A stretch of 64,000 bases of DNA from Cylindrospermum stagnale PCC 7417 (GCF_000317535.1 NC_019757.1:4863501-4927500), one strand, 5' to 3'; numbered from the stretch's first letter, positions 51,221 to 60,584 are shown. Program-made: numbers and translations. Notes: a model not told the origin generated them from the sequence alone.

Positions 51221-52519
51221 TTATCTATTGCCCATGCCGAAAAAATGCCCTATTAAATACAGGGAACCACATAAAACTACTAAATTATCTGTCGGAGTAA
51301 AAGCAGCATCTAACGCTGATGTTAAATCTGGATATGTGCTGCAAAAGCTCAATTCTGGACAGACATCAGCGGCTAGTTTGGCTAATTCACCAGGGTAAGC
51401 TGAACTACTATCTGGTACTGGCACTAAATACAATTTATCTCCTGGACAAAGTAAAGCTTGGAATATGTCTTGATGTTCTTTAGTAGAGAGCATTCCCATC
51501 ACCCAAGTTACAGAATCCTGAGTAGTCTGTTCTCCCTGCTGACTCTCAGGGGTAGGGGGTGGGGTCAAACTATCAACATAATCGCGTAAAACTTCGGCTG
51601 CGGCGGGGTTATGGGCGCCATCAATTAATAATTTATGGTTTTTCCAAGTAACCCATTGCATCCGTCCTGGCCACTTGGTTTTCGCCATACCATTGATTAT
51701 GGCTGCTTCAGAAATTTGCCAACCCTTTTCTTGCAGGATTTCCAAAGCAGCTAAAGCCAAAACCGAATTAGTTAGCTGGATTTGTCCTTGCAATGGTAAA
51801 GGATATTTAAGAGTGTTTGAATTTTGAATTGTTTCATATTCTGCCCATCCTGTAGCTATTTGACGGGCAGGTTGAGGGGTAAAAATAGGGCATTGTAATT
51901 CTACAATCCGCGATTCTACTACTCTATCTGCGTCCGGTGACAACGGACCAACCACAGCAGGACATCCAGGTTTCAAAATTCCAGCTTTTTCTCTGGCAAT
52001 ATCAGCGACAGTGGGGCCGAGTTGTTGCCAGTGTTCACGGCTAATATTCGTAATGATCGTCACAAGAGGCTGGGAGCAGACATTAGTGGCATCCAAGCGC
52101 CCTCCTAGTCCAACTTCTACCACCGCTACATCGACTTGCTGTTGAGCAAAATACAACCAAGCCGCTGCGGTAATTACTTCAAACTGAGTTGGGGACTCTT
52201 GATTATGGTCAATGGCCCCTTGAACTTGTAGGATTAATTGAGAAAATGCCTCGGAAGAAATTGGCTGTTCGTTGAGGCAGATGCGTTCTGTCCAATCGAC
52301 TAAATGGGGGGAAGTGTAGCGTCCTGTGCGATAACCAGCCTCGGTGAGTACAGAGGAGAGATAGGCACAGACAGAACCTTTGCCATTAGTGCCAGCAACA
52401 TGAATGACTGGGACTTGGTGATGGGGGTTGCCGAGATTTGCCAATAATTTGACAATGCGCGCGAGTCCCAGATGGACACCAAAGTGTTGAAAGGGTTTGA
52501 GTAAAGAATCTATATGCAC
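51221..52519 (-). CDS. folC: Folylpolyglutamate synthase / dihydrofolate synthase (FolC)
   Basis: The 432-residue Mur-ligase-type enzyme adds glutamate to folates and/or makes dihydrofolate. The P-loop is in VIHVAGTNGKGSVCAYLSSV, followed by GRYTSPHLVDWTERI, VEVGLGGRLDATNV, TIITNISREHWQQLG, and LIDGAHNPAAAEVL with WVMGMLSTKEHQDI in the C-terminal domain. All conserved blocks are intact. The start at 52519 lies about 50 bp from a MITE-like repeat at 52569. Confidence 0.95.
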   Translation of the reverse strand: MHIDSLLKPFQHFGVHLGLARIVKLLANLGNPHHQVPVIHVAGTNGKGSVCAYLSSVLTEAGYRTGRYTSPHLVDWTERICLNEQPISSEAFSQLILQVQGAIDHNQESPTQFEVITAAAWLYFAQQQVDVAVVEVGLGGRLDATNVCSQPLVTIITNISREHWQQLGPTVADIAREKAGILKPGCPAVVGPLSPDADRVVESRIVELQCPIFTPQPARQIATGWAEYETIQNSNTLKYPLPLQGQIQLTNSVLALAALEILQEKGWQISEAAIINGMAKTKWPGRMQWVTWKNHKLLIDGAHNPAAAEVLRDYVDSLTPPPTPESQQGEQTTQDSVTWVMGMLSTKEHQDIFQALLCPGDKLYLVPVPDSSSAYPGELAKLAADVCPELSFCSTYPDLTSALDAAFTPTDNLVVLCGSLYLIGHFFGMGNR

Positions 52520-52568
52520 AAATGGGTAAGTAATTAGTCTCGAATAATAATTAAAAATATTGAAATTG

Positions 52569-52671
52569 GTTTGTAGTCAGGACTTTAGTCCTATTTTTTC
52601 CGGAGAAAGCGGGCATAGCTGCCCTGACTGCGGAGGGTTTCAGAGAGAGGGCTGAAGCCCTCACTACAAAC
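52569..52671. repeat. MITE-like 103-bp inverted-repeat element
   Basis: The ends GTTTGTAGTCAGGACTTTAG and, read inward from the other side, GTTTGTAGTGAGGGCTTCAG are imperfect inverted repeats of about 23 bp. The centre is GC-rich and carries another hairpin. No coding capacity is visible. Its size and structure fit a small non-autonomous dispersed element. Confidence 0.7.
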
Positions 52672-52692
52672 TTTATGGGTAATAGGTAAAAA

Positions 52693-52723
52693 ATTCCCCA
52701 TTACCCATTAGCCAATGGGGAAT
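52693..52723 (-). terminator. Intrinsic terminator of psbY
   Basis: On the minus strand, directly after the psbY stop codon, a 10-bp stem (ATTCCCCATT with AATGGGGAAT) with an 11-base loop is followed by a run of six T. This is a textbook Rho-independent terminator. Confidence 0.85.
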
Positions 52724-52849
52724 TTAAGCTTCTTTGTTCAAAAAGTTTTGAACTTGTCTTAATGCCGCAGCACCAATGTTAAAGACAGCCCAACCAGCAG
52801 CGATGGCTACTGGTGCTAAAACGATGACTACGCGATAATCAATGTCCAT
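52724..52849 (-). CDS. psbY: Photosystem II protein PsbY
   Basis: A 41-residue single-span membrane protein from the ATG at 52849 to the TAA at 52724: [20 protein letters not shown], then [17 protein letters not shown] and NKEA. This is the classic cyanobacterial PsbY, a small subunit at the edge of photosystem II near cytochrome b559. It is too short for ordinary gene calling but is certain from sequence. The intrinsic terminator at 52693-52723 marks a separate short transcript. Confidence 0.93.
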   Translation of the reverse strand: MDIDYRVVIVLAPVAIAAGWAVFNIGAAALRQVQNFLNKEA

Positions 52850-52992
52850 ATCTAGAAACCCTCTTTTAATCAGAACTTAAAGTTTTGTCAACTGCTCTCA
52901 TTTTTATTTTTAGCTGAAGTGGGCAACTTTTCCAGCCTGATGTGTAAAGAATGATTAAAGTTTATTCATTAGTCATGTCCCCAGCCTCTTGG

Positions 52993-53520
52993 CTAGGGCT
53001 GGTGAAAACCAATATCTGTACCGTTACCAGCATGAACCAAGGCTAATTTTTGGTAGCGTTTAGCGTGTTCGATGAGTTCTGCCGCTTCGGTGTCTGTAAC
53101 TTGACGCTGCACTTTGCCAGGAATGCCAACGACTAGGGACAAGGGCGGTACATTTTTAGTCACTACTGCACCAGCACCAATGATACTACCAGCACCCACC
53201 CTTACCCCATCTAAAATCACTGCACCAATGCCAATCAAACTTCCACGTTCAATGTGAGCAGAATGCACCACAGCGCGATGGCCTACGGTAACATAATCTT
53301 CTAAGATCGTGGGCAAACCAGGGTCACCATGTAGAATTGCCCCATCTTGAATGTTGGTAAACTCGCCAATATCAATGCGTTCTACATCCCCCCTAACGAC
53401 TGCTCCATACCAAATGCTCACTCCGGAGGCTATGTTTACCGAACCCATAACGACAGAATTCGCTGCTATGAAGGCAGCTTGAGAAAAATCGGGAGATGTC
53501 CAGTAAGAAGTGGTAGACAC
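52993..53520 (-). CDS. Gamma-carbonic anhydrase-family protein
   Basis: The hexapeptide-repeat (left-handed beta-helix) protein shows turns such as AFIAANSVVMGSVNIASGVS and VILDGVRVGAGSIIGAGAVV. Candidate zinc histidines are in VTVGHRAVVHSAHI, and the catalytic-site pattern IQDGAILHGDPG is present. It is similar to the YrdA/gamma-CA-like group, often annotated as ferripyochelin-binding protein; activity is not guaranteed. I prefer the GTG at 53520 (175 residues). The frame stays open to a GTG at 53598 (201 residues), which would add an atypical N-terminus. Confidence 0.85.
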   Translation of the reverse strand: MSTTSYWTSPDFSQAAFIAANSVVMGSVNIASGVSIWYGAVVRGDVERIDIGEFTNIQDGAILHGDPGLPTILEDYVTVGHRAVVHSAHIERGSLIGIGAVILDGVRVGAGSIIGAGAVVTKNVPPLSLVVGIPGKVQRQVTDTEAAELIEHAKRYQKLALVHAGNGTDIGFHQP

Positions 53521-53759
53521 GATAGAATATGAATATGGTACCCAGGAACACTGGAAAAACTCCAACCTTTGAGGCTGGTTGCAAAACCAGGATATCACGG
53601 TGTCTAGCCTCTATACCGAGGAAGGCAAGAGTGAAAAAAATCCCTGCCGCAACTTCGTGTCTGTGTAGCAGTGAGCAAGTAACCCAAAGGATGAGAGCAG
53701 AAGTGTAAAATCGAACCCACTGATGCTGGTGAAGACAAAACTATGTTTGTACGCACTTC

Positions 53760-54272
53760 ATGATGAATCCAGGCTTGCAGTACCCAATGTTTGGCCCCGA
53801 AATACAGTGTCCTCACTGTCGCCAGACTATTCCAGCGCTGACACTAACAGATACATATTTATGTCCGCGTCATGGCGCTTTTGAAGCTGATCCGAAAACT
53901 GGGGAATTGATCCATCTACAGTCGGGGCGTCACTGGCGGAGGTGGAATAATGAATGGTATCGTCAACATACCCATCCTGATGGTATTCGGTTTGAAATTC
54001 ACGAAGCCCTAGATAAGCTGTATACCCAAGGCTATCGAGCAACAAGGGTGATTATTGCGCGACGCTATCAGGAATTGATGAGTGGTTATTTAGAACGCAG
54101 TGCACCTTGGCGTACAGGAGTGCCGGAAACTACAGGTGCGCGACTGTACGGATTACCGGTGGAGTTTAGCCCCGATTCTGGGGAGGAACCTTGCTGGGAA
54201 GTGATTAATTTTGATTTGGAAAAGGAGCCTGGTGTGCCAGTGCGCTATCCTTATTTCCGATTGTTTGAGTAA
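53760..54272 (+). CDS. Conserved cyanobacterial zinc-ribbon protein (TIGR02652-like)
   Basis: The 170-residue protein carries an N-terminal zinc-ribbon-like set IQCPHCRQTIPA (C17, C20) and YLCPRHGAFEAD (C35, H38), followed by a conserved domain with SGRHWRRWNNEWYRQHTHPD and RATRVIIARRYQELMSGYLE. I know it only as a conserved cyanobacterial family without function. It is divergent from the carbonic anhydrase-like gene. Two ATG codons in a row (MM) make the start ambiguous by one residue. Confidence 0.8.
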   Translation: MMNPGLQYPMFGPEIQCPHCRQTIPALTLTDTYLCPRHGAFEADPKTGELIHLQSGRHWRRWNNEWYRQHTHPDGIRFEIHEALDKLYTQGYRATRVIIARRYQELMSGYLERSAPWRTGVPETTGARLYGLPVEFSPDSGEEPCWEVINFDLEKEPGVPVRYPYFRLFE

Positions 54273-54274
54273 TG

Positions 54275-54330
54275 GTCATTAGTCATTGGTCATTTGACAA
54301 GTGACTAAAGACCAATGACTAATGACTAAT
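54275..54330. repeat. Tandem repeats forming an inverted pair
   Basis: ATTAGTCATTGGTCATT units on one side and GACCAATGACTAATGAC units on the other form an imperfect hairpin between the zinc-ribbon gene and the next gene. The second copy runs right up to the start codon at 54329. Confidence 0.8.
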
Positions 54331-54769
54331 GACTAAATTTATGCATCATGCTTCTATTCGGACTGCAAATATTCATCGTGCGATCGCCTTTTATCAGCAG
54401 TTGGGGTTTACAATTTCGGAACGCTTCACTACAGGCTACACCCTAGCTTGCTGGATGGAAGGACTGGGGGGGAGAATTGAACTGATCCAAATTCCCGAAC
54501 CAAAACCAGCCCCGGACGCTTTTGCAGACGAGCATTATGTGGGCTACTATCATCTTTCATTCGATCTGACGGAGATGACACCAGATTTACCCAGTTGGCT
54601 GGATAGCTTAAAAAAACGTTTGGCGGTGGTAGATCAATTACAGCCACTGAAGATCCTTTTGGAACCAACACAGCAACAAATAGGCTCGCGCATTTTTGAA
54701 GTCGCCTTCATCGCTGATACTGATAACTTACCCCTAGAATTTATCCGGGTTTTAGCTAAACTCGGTTAG
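54329..54769 (+). CDS. Glyoxalase/VOC-family protein
   Basis: The 146-residue protein has the paired beta-alpha-beta-beta-beta modules of the vicinal oxygen chelate fold: MHHASIRTANIHRAIAFYQQ with LGFTISERFTTGY in the first, and GYYHLSFDLTEM plus SRIFEVAFIADTDNLPLEFI in the second. Metal-ligand positions (H at the start, E in RIELIQ, H in YYHLSF, E in LEFI) are consistent with a metalloenzyme. The substrate is unknown. The start ATG is within tandem repeats; a second ATG (MHHASIR, 54341) is a good alternative. Confidence 0.85.
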   Translation: MTKFMHHASIRTANIHRAIAFYQQLGFTISERFTTGYTLACWMEGLGGRIELIQIPEPKPAPDAFADEHYVGYYHLSFDLTEMTPDLPSWLDSLKKRLAVVDQLQPLKILLEPTQQQIGSRIFEVAFIADTDNLPLEFIRVLAKLG

Positions 54770-55072
54770 TGAATAGGGAACCCGAAGGTCTTTCTTTCCC
54801 AATTCCCAATGTTGTTGCATGTAGCTTTTGCTTGTAGCTGGCAAGATGCTAAGATTAGCTGCTCGGGCATATTACCTTAGTGCTAAATTAGTCGTAGCAC
54901 ACAGATAGCTCCCAGATTTAGACGCAGTAAATTATTGCGCCTTTTTGCATAAAATAACTTTTTTCTAGAGTGTTGCCGAGGTTACAGAATCTCTCATAAA
55001 TAATAGATTATAGTCATACTCCAAAATAAATATGTAATAAAATTTACATATATATCTGCCAAAGCTCAGTCT
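54770..55072. other. Intergenic region before the M16 peptidase
   Basis: 303 bp without a supported gene. The last 150 bp are AT-rich and probably contain the promoter of the peptidase gene. No strong hairpin or operator was recognised. Confidence 0.5.
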
Positions 55073-57910
55073 GTGTTTTCCACCGTGCATCGATATCGTT
55101 TTCCATTATTAATATTGAGTGTCTGGATAATTGCAGTGTTTTTGTTAAGCAACAAGCCTGTTATTAGCCATATTGAAAATTTTCCCCAAACACTGTTAGC
55201 AAAAAGCATCAAGACCCCGGCAGTGACAGAAAATGTCAGCAAGACAGTGCTAGAAAATGGTCTGACTGTCTTGACAAAAGAAGTACATAATGCAACCGTG
55301 GTGACTGTGCAGGTGTGGTATAAAGTCGGTTCGCGTAACGAAGAACCGGGAGTAAATGGCATTGCCCACCAGTTGGAACATATGATGTTTAAAGGCACAA
55401 AAAACCGTCCGATTCAATTTGGACAACTGTTTAGTGCTTTAGGCAGTGACTCCAACGCTTTCACTAGCTATGACCAAACGGCATATTACGGCACTGCGGA
55501 ACGGGAAAAATTGACAGCGCTGCTGGTGCTGGAAGCAGACAGAATGCAAAATTCCCTGATTGATGTTGAGCAACTAGCAAGTGAAAAGCGGGTAGTAATT
55601 TCAGAGTTGCTCTTTTATGAAAATAGCCCGGAATACCGCCTAAATCGAGCCGTGATGCGGGCAGCATTTCCTGATCATGGTTACGGGTTACCTGTTGGTG
55701 GTACTAAAGCCGATGTTGAGAAATTTGAAGTTGAGCAGGTGCGGAAATATTACCGCAAATTCTATAGTCCCGAAAATGCTGTTTTAGTAATTGTGGGAGA
55801 CTTCTCAACGGCAAAAACTCTGGAAACCGTTAAAGAGATATTTGGCAAAATACCCCAGAATAATCCTGAGAAACGATCGCTCTTTTCTGAATCGCCTATG
55901 CAACTGAATACTCCCCACGGGCTAAACGCCCCGCTAACAGCAATCAGCACGCCGATAGTGCTGCGAGAACTAGGGGCTGGTTCAATGCTGCAAGTAGTGT
56001 ATCCACTCCCAAAGGGGAATCAATCGGATGTGCCAGCCTTGGCTGTGATGGATTACATTTTGACAGAGGGACGAAATTCTCGGCTGTATCAGGTATTGGT
56101 GGAATCAGGTTTAGTTAGTGAAGTTACATCTGCTGTTGCCAGCTTGCGAGAATTTGGCTGGTACGGAATGTTGTTGACTGCCGCTCATCATCAGGATTTG
56201 ACAACTATTGACTCAATGCTCAAAAGTGCGATCGCTAATTTAGCCGCAACAGGGGTGACATCTGAGGAATTAGCACGAGCCAAGGCTCAATTAATCGCAT
56301 CTGTCATCTTAAGTAACCGTGATATCACTAGCCTAGCAATGCAATTAGGCAATGATCAGACCACTGCTGATGATTATAACTATACAGACCGCTACTTAGC
56401 CGCTGTCCACCGGGTAAGCGCAGCAGATATAGTGGCTGTGGTCAACAAATATCTGAAACCGGAAATTCGTGTAGTGGGCTTTTTTGAACCAACCGAGAAA
56501 CTAACAAAAGGGATTGTCGCTAAACCACATTTGGCACAAACTACAGAAAATTTCTCTCCTGTCGCACCTGTAACTCCATCTGAGGTGATCAAGTACCTAC
56601 CGCCTGTACCTCGAGCTACAGACGCTGTGACACGAGAACTACCACAAGCATTCACTTTTGCCAACGGTCTGCGGGTATTGCTGTTGTCTGACAAGAGTAC
56701 TCCGACTGTGACTTTGAGTGGTCACATTACAGCCGGGACAGAATTTGACCCAGATGAGCAAGCTGGACTGGCATCACTCGTGGCTGACAGCCTGGTGAAT
56801 GGTACTAAAACTCAAGATTTATTGACTATTGCCAAAGCTTTAGAAGAACGCGGTGCGAGTTTAGATTTTGAAGCGGATCGTGAAGGTGTGCGTATCCAAG
56901 GGAATAGTTTAGCAGCGGATTTACCTGTGCTGCTGGAAACTTTAGCAGATGTAGTTAAAAATAGTACATTTCCCGCAAAAGAGTTGGAAATCAATCGCCA
57001 ACAGGCTTTAACTGCTCTTGACTTACAATTAGACGACCCTGATGAAGTAGCAAAAAAAGTATTTGTGCAATCGATTTTTCCCAAAAAGCATCCCTTGCAC
57101 ACCTTTCCTACGACTGCGAGCATCCAGCAGATTAAACGTGAGGATGTGATTACTTTCAAGGAAAAACATTATCGTCCAGACACGATGGTGCTAGCGCTGG
57201 TGGGAGATTTTGAGGTAGCGACAGTGCGATCGCTCCTTCAGGCTCAGTTTAGTGACTGGCAAGTCAAAGGTCAACCACCAACAGTCAAATATCCCGCAGT
57301 CTCGATGCCAGCAAAACTGGTGCGGATAAATCCAGTTCTTCCAGGTAAAGCCCAAGCGATTACTTATATGGGCTATGCAGCTATTAACCGTCAAGACCCC
57401 CGATTTTATGCAGCCTTAGTGTTGAATCAGATTTTGGGAGGCGATACGCTATCGAGTAGATTGGGAACAGAAGTGCGCGATCGCCTTGGATTAACTTACG
57501 GAATTTATAGCAGCTTCCAAGCCGGAAAAAACGTCGGCACATTTTTGATTGAGATGCAAACCAGCCCAGAAGATACCAGTCAAGCGATCGCTAGCACCCG
57601 CAAACTACTACAACAAATCCATCAGCAAGGTGTCAGCGAAAAAGAAGTGGAGACGGCTAAACGCACCTTAATCAGTAACTACAACGTTTCTCTAGTAAAT
57701 CCAGAAGAATTAACTAAAAAAATCTTGATGAATGAAGTGTACGGACTGGACAAAATAGAACTGCGCTCTTTTACTCAAAAAATCCACCAAGTCACCTTTC
57801 CCCAGGTTAATCAAGCAGCTCGTGAGTTGCTCTACCCAGATAAAATCGTGGTCGTAACAGCAGGCCCGCCTGTCTTAGCAGACAGAAGCATTATTCAAAA
57901 TTCAAAATAG
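55073..57910 (+). CDS. Two-domain M16 (insulinase/pitrilysin-type) zinc metallopeptidase
   Basis: The 945-residue protein has an N-terminal hydrophobic segment (about 9-26) that would export or anchor it. The first M16 unit carries the zinc motif HQLEH (residues 99-103, in GIAHQLEHMMFKGTKNR), the second unit (from about 520) lacks it and has the partner Arg/Tyr block RLGTEVRDRLGLTYGIYSSF. One active and one inactive half in a single chain is the expected arrangement. It probably degrades small peptides or signal peptides at the membrane. The start is a GTG at 55073. Confidence 0.93.
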   Translation: MFSTVHRYRFPLLILSVWIIAVFLLSNKPVISHIENFPQTLLAKSIKTPAVTENVSKTVLENGLTVLTKEVHNATVVTVQVWYKVGSRNEEPGVNGIAHQLEHMMFKGTKNRPIQFGQLFSALGSDSNAFTSYDQTAYYGTAEREKLTALLVLEADRMQNSLIDVEQLASEKRVVISELLFYENSPEYRLNRAVMRAAFPDHGYGLPVGGTKADVEKFEVEQVRKYYRKFYSPENAVLVIVGDFSTAKTLETVKEIFGKIPQNNPEKRSLFSESPMQLNTPHGLNAPLTAISTPIVLRELGAGSMLQVVYPLPKGNQSDVPALAVMDYILTEGRNSRLYQVLVESGLVSEVTSAVASLREFGWYGMLLTAAHHQDLTTIDSMLKSAIANLAATGVTSEELARAKAQLIASVILSNRDITSLAMQLGNDQTTADDYNYTDRYLAAVHRVSAADIVAVVNKYLKPEIRVVGFFEPTEKLTKGIVAKPHLAQTTENFSPVAPVTPSEVIKYLPPVPRATDAVTRELPQAFTFANGLRVLLLSDKSTPTVTLSGHITAGTEFDPDEQAGLASLVADSLVNGTKTQDLLTIAKALEERGASLDFEADREGVRIQGNSLAADLPVLLETLADVVKNSTFPAKELEINRQQALTALDLQLDDPDEVAKKVFVQSIFPKKHPLHTFPTTASIQQIKREDVITFKEKHYRPDTMVLALVGDFEVATVRSLLQAQFSDWQVKGQPPTVKYPAVSMPAKLVRINPVLPGKAQAITYMGYAAINRQDPRFYAALVLNQILGGDTLSSRLGTEVRDRLGLTYGIYSSFQAGKNVGTFLIEMQTSPEDTSQAIASTRKLLQQIHQQGVSEKEVETAKRTLISNYNVSLVNPEELTKKILMNEVYGLDKIELRSFTQKIHQVTFPQVNQAARELLYPDKIVVVTAGPPVLADRSIIQNSK

Positions 57911-58200
57911 AGACGGAGACCCCCGTAAGAGATACAAAATCCAAAATTCAAAATGAGCAGTTTAGTTAAGAAACTTTACCAACCTTCACACAAAGCGCTA
58001 CAGGCGTATTTAAATTAGCTTATTTTTAGCGAAGGTATTGTTATACACTACTTAAAGTGTGTATGTAGTTGTGAATAGCAACCTTTCAACTTGTGACGAT
58101 CCAACCTCACCTAAGCTTGACGTAATTGTCAGGCAATTGGTAGTCCGAAGTAACAGCTTAATAAACACTAATTAACCAGGCTCGATATTTACTGTAAAAA
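57911..58200. other. Gap before the peptide-modification cluster
   Basis: 290 bp without a gene. It contains short direct repeats of AAAATTCAAAAT type right after the peptidase stop, and an AT-rich stretch that may be the promoter of the PqqD-like gene. Confidence 0.45.
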
Positions 58201-58491
58201 ATGACACTACAAATAGCCTTAAATCAAAAAGTGTCCTTATCTGCAAATGTTCTGACTCAAGACTTAGCAGGAGAGTCTGTTTTGTTGAATCTGCAAAGTG
58301 AAGAATATTTTAGTCAAAACGAAGTTGGTACAAAAATATTCTTTGTGCTAACTGAGTCAGATTCTATCCAGACAGCTTACGACACCTTGCTAAAAGAATA
58401 TGAGGTAGAGCCAGAAAAGTTAAAACAAGACTTGCTCAAGTTTATTGATAAATTGGTTAAGGCTGGACTAGTGGAAATTACTGGTTCTTAA
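58201..58491 (+). CDS. PqqD-like RiPP recognition protein
   Basis: The 96-residue protein matches the PqqD family: an N-terminal beta hairpin (VSLSANVLTQDLAGESVLLN with LQSEEYFSQNEVG), then helices (IQTAYDTLLKEYEVEPEKLK) and the final winged-helix helix (LLKFIDKLVKAGLVEI). Such domains bind the leader of ribosomally made peptides and pass it to modifying enzymes; in lasso systems the stand-alone form is called B1. Here the four leader-bearing peptides 1.5-3.5 kb downstream are the obvious ligands. The gene lies 24 bp before a glycosyltransferase gene. Confidence 0.88.
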   Translation: MTLQIALNQKVSLSANVLTQDLAGESVLLNLQSEEYFSQNEVGTKIFFVLTESDSIQTAYDTLLKEYEVEPEKLKQDLLKFIDKLVKAGLVEITGS

Positions 58492-58515
58492 CTTGTTGAA
58501 GCAAAAAATCAAATC

Positions 58516-59697
58516 ATGCGTGTACTGATGATTGGTGCTGGGGGTGTTGCCTTGACAAGACCCTTAGATTGGGCAGTCAAAGCAGGTTATGAAGTTTGGC
58601 TACTAGGTGATGTAGACCCCTATGAAACGGAAACTCCCAAAAATTATCGCTATTTCCCCACTGTTTGGCGAAAGTATCTAGAGGAGTTTACCAACACCTA
58701 CCCATACGAAGATCAGATGGCTGAGGAAATGGCAGAGCCGTTACGTAAACTTGCAGACGAATTCCAGCCTGATATTATCCATGTCCACGCCATTGGTTGG
58801 CACGCCCAGTGTTGTGTCCTGGCGAATCTAAGCCCTCTTGTCGTGTCTGCTTGGGGCTTTTTAAATCATTTGCTACAACCAGAAAGGGAACAAAGCAAGC
58901 ATAACGATAGGGTTAGCCAAGTGTTTAAGAACACTGGTGTGCTGATTGTAGAGACACCTAGTTTGATAGAAAAATCCAAAGCACTGTTGAACCCTAATCA
59001 ACGGGTAGAATTAATTCCTTTAGGGACAAACCCCCAACATTTTCGCCCTGGAGTCACCAAGGATTTGCCAAAGTGGCGGCGGGAAGTGTTGAAGATTACC
59101 GAAGCAGCCACAATTCTGCTTTCGCCCCGTGGTTGGTCTAAAGTGTACAACCATGAGCAGATATTTGCAGCTTATGCACAGGCTTATCCCCAATTCACCA
59201 AACCGACGGTACTCGTCTTTTCAAAGCTAGGGCGTGCCGGTGGAGAGGACGCAGTAGTTATTTACGAAAGCATCCGCAAACAAGCAGAAGAACTTGGGTT
59301 ATTAGAGAATCTGCGCTGGATGCCTGCTCTACCTTATAATTTTATGCCTACAGGCTACAACTTAGCAGATGTGATTCTCAATTATCCCGTCAGTGATGCC
59401 TTTCCTTCGACACTAATTGAAGCAGTTGCCTGTGAACGCCCAGTTATTACCTGTGATTTGTTAGCTTATCGAGGTACTTTTATTGAAGAATTTTGTACTT
59501 TGGTAGAACCTGAAAACCCAACTGCTCTAGCAGAGGCAATGATTAAAGTTGTCAATCAACCTCCCCAAGAGCGAGAAGCACATCTTGCACAAGCACGGCA
59601 AGTTATTGTCGAGGAATATGATGAAGCAATTTTACAAAAGCGGATATTCCAAATATATGAAGATTTGGCATTTACTACTAAGGTAGTCTCTGCCTAA
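58516..59697 (+). CDS. Family 4-type glycosyltransferase in the peptide cluster
   Basis: The 393-residue GT-B protein begins MRVLMIGAGGVALTRPLDWA. The C-terminal half shows AATILLSPRGWSKVYNHEQI, LRWMPALPYNFMPTGYNLAD and the donor block DAFPSTLIEAVACERPVITC. The N-terminal acceptor half (YRYFPTVWRKYLEEFTNTYP) differs from those of the polysaccharide glycosyltransferases in this window. Its place directly after the PqqD-like gene (24 bp) suggests that it glycosylates the peptides, whose tails are rich in Thr/Ser. A polysaccharide role is also possible. Confidence 0.82.
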   Translation: MRVLMIGAGGVALTRPLDWAVKAGYEVWLLGDVDPYETETPKNYRYFPTVWRKYLEEFTNTYPYEDQMAEEMAEPLRKLADEFQPDIIHVHAIGWHAQCCVLANLSPLVVSAWGFLNHLLQPEREQSKHNDRVSQVFKNTGVLIVETPSLIEKSKALLNPNQRVELIPLGTNPQHFRPGVTKDLPKWRREVLKITEAATILLSPRGWSKVYNHEQIFAAYAQAYPQFTKPTVLVFSKLGRAGGEDAVVIYESIRKQAEELGLLENLRWMPALPYNFMPTGYNLADVILNYPVSDAFPSTLIEAVACERPVITCDLLAYRGTFIEEFCTLVEPENPTALAEAMIKVVNQPPQEREAHLAQARQVIVEEYDEAILQKRIFQIYEDLAFTTKVVSA

Positions 59698-60011
59698 ATT
59701 TTCCATCACTCAATTTAATTAGGACTTACCAATAAGTCACGAAATAGCTAACTGTAAAGGATAGAGGCAAGAATAATAGTTTAGGAGAGTTTTTGTGTAA
59801 ATCACATCAATATATTAAATTTTGTTCATTAAAATATTTTTTTTACCAATCTGTAAATATAGACTTTGGAAATTTTTAGCCGCAATTTTTGATCGCAGAA
59901 AATAGTAATAACTTTACATAAAATTTATAAATCAAGTAATCTGAATTATTGTAATATTTTATAGTCTGATAATTCCAAACAACTAAAACACAAAAAACAA
60001 GGATTGATCAA
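59698..60011. promoter_or_regulatory. AT-rich leader region of the first precursor gene
   Basis: 314 bp without a gene and strongly AT-rich. The last 60 bp (TCTGATAATTC...AAAACACAAAAAACAAGGAT) resemble the sequence before precursor 4 (61565-61617, TCTGATAACTC...AAACACAAAAAATAAGGAC), so this part was duplicated with the gene and probably contains the promoter and ribosome site. Confidence 0.55.
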
Positions 60012-60167
60012 ATGTCACAATCTGAAAACACGAAAAAAAACTATTCTGAACCAGAATTGAAAGCTCACGGTAAAATATCTGGTTTGACACAACAAGTGGG
60101 TGGTAGCGGTGGTTTTGGTACTACAACCGGATTCACCATATCTACTACTATTGATACATCTGGTTAG
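60012..60167 (+). CDS. Lasso-leader-type precursor peptide 1
   Basis: The 51-residue peptide reads MSQSENTKKNYSEPELKAHG, then KISGLTQQVGGSGGFG and a tail TTTGFTISTTIDTSG. The leader has Y11, P14, L16, G20, L25 and T26, the exact spacing of the YxxPxLxxxGxxxxLT pattern of lasso precursors, bound by PqqD-type B1 proteins. A ribosome site AAGGA lies about 10 bases before the ATG. The part after the leader is Gly/Thr-rich and has no Asp/Glu at the ring-closing positions; the single D is at residue 48. Three more copies follow. Confidence 0.85.
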   Translation: MSQSENTKKNYSEPELKAHGKISGLTQQVGGSGGFGTTTGFTISTTIDTSG

Positions 60168-60345
60168 TATAAAAAATACGTTAATTGCTGAATTGATTCG
60201 CTGTCACATAAAGTCTGGAAAGGTAGACTTCACAAGTAGGAAGAATTTATTAAGTAAATAAAATTGCCTAATAAATCTAGCCTAAATACACCTTTCTACC
60301 TCCCCGCCTACATGCCTACTCTGTATACACATAAGGATTTCTGAA

Positions 60346-60507
60346 ATGCCTCAATCTGAAAACGCGAAAAAAAACTATTCTGAACCAGAATTGAAAGCTC
60401 ACGGTAAAATATCTGGTTTGACACAACAAGTGGGTGGTAGTGGTGGTTTTGGTACTACAACCGGATTCCCCATATCTACTACCACTGCGGGTATTCCTGA
60501 TAATTAA
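60346..60507 (+). CDS. Lasso-leader-type precursor peptide 2
   Basis: The 53-residue peptide begins MPQSENAKKNYSEPELKAHG and is identical to peptide 1 from residue 8 to residue 41, then ends FPISTTTAGIPDN. Ribosome site AAGGA is 11 bases before the ATG. DNA identity with copy 1 in the leader part is almost complete, while the tail is different. The distance from copy 1 start is 334 bp. Confidence 0.85.
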   Translation: MPQSENAKKNYSEPELKAHGKISGLTQQVGGSGGFGTTTGFPISTTTAGIPDN

Positions 60508-60584
60508 GTAGAAAAAAACACGAAAAGCTCAACTTCACTCGCTGTCATATAGATGATGGCAGGGTAGAGTTAGCAAGTAGGAAG

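Noticed and set aside
53570-53760. Structured-looking region between the carbonic anhydrase-like and zinc-ribbon genes, considered as tRNA or small RNA
   Set aside because: No cloverleaf with proper T-arm and acceptor stem could be drawn; short hairpins only.
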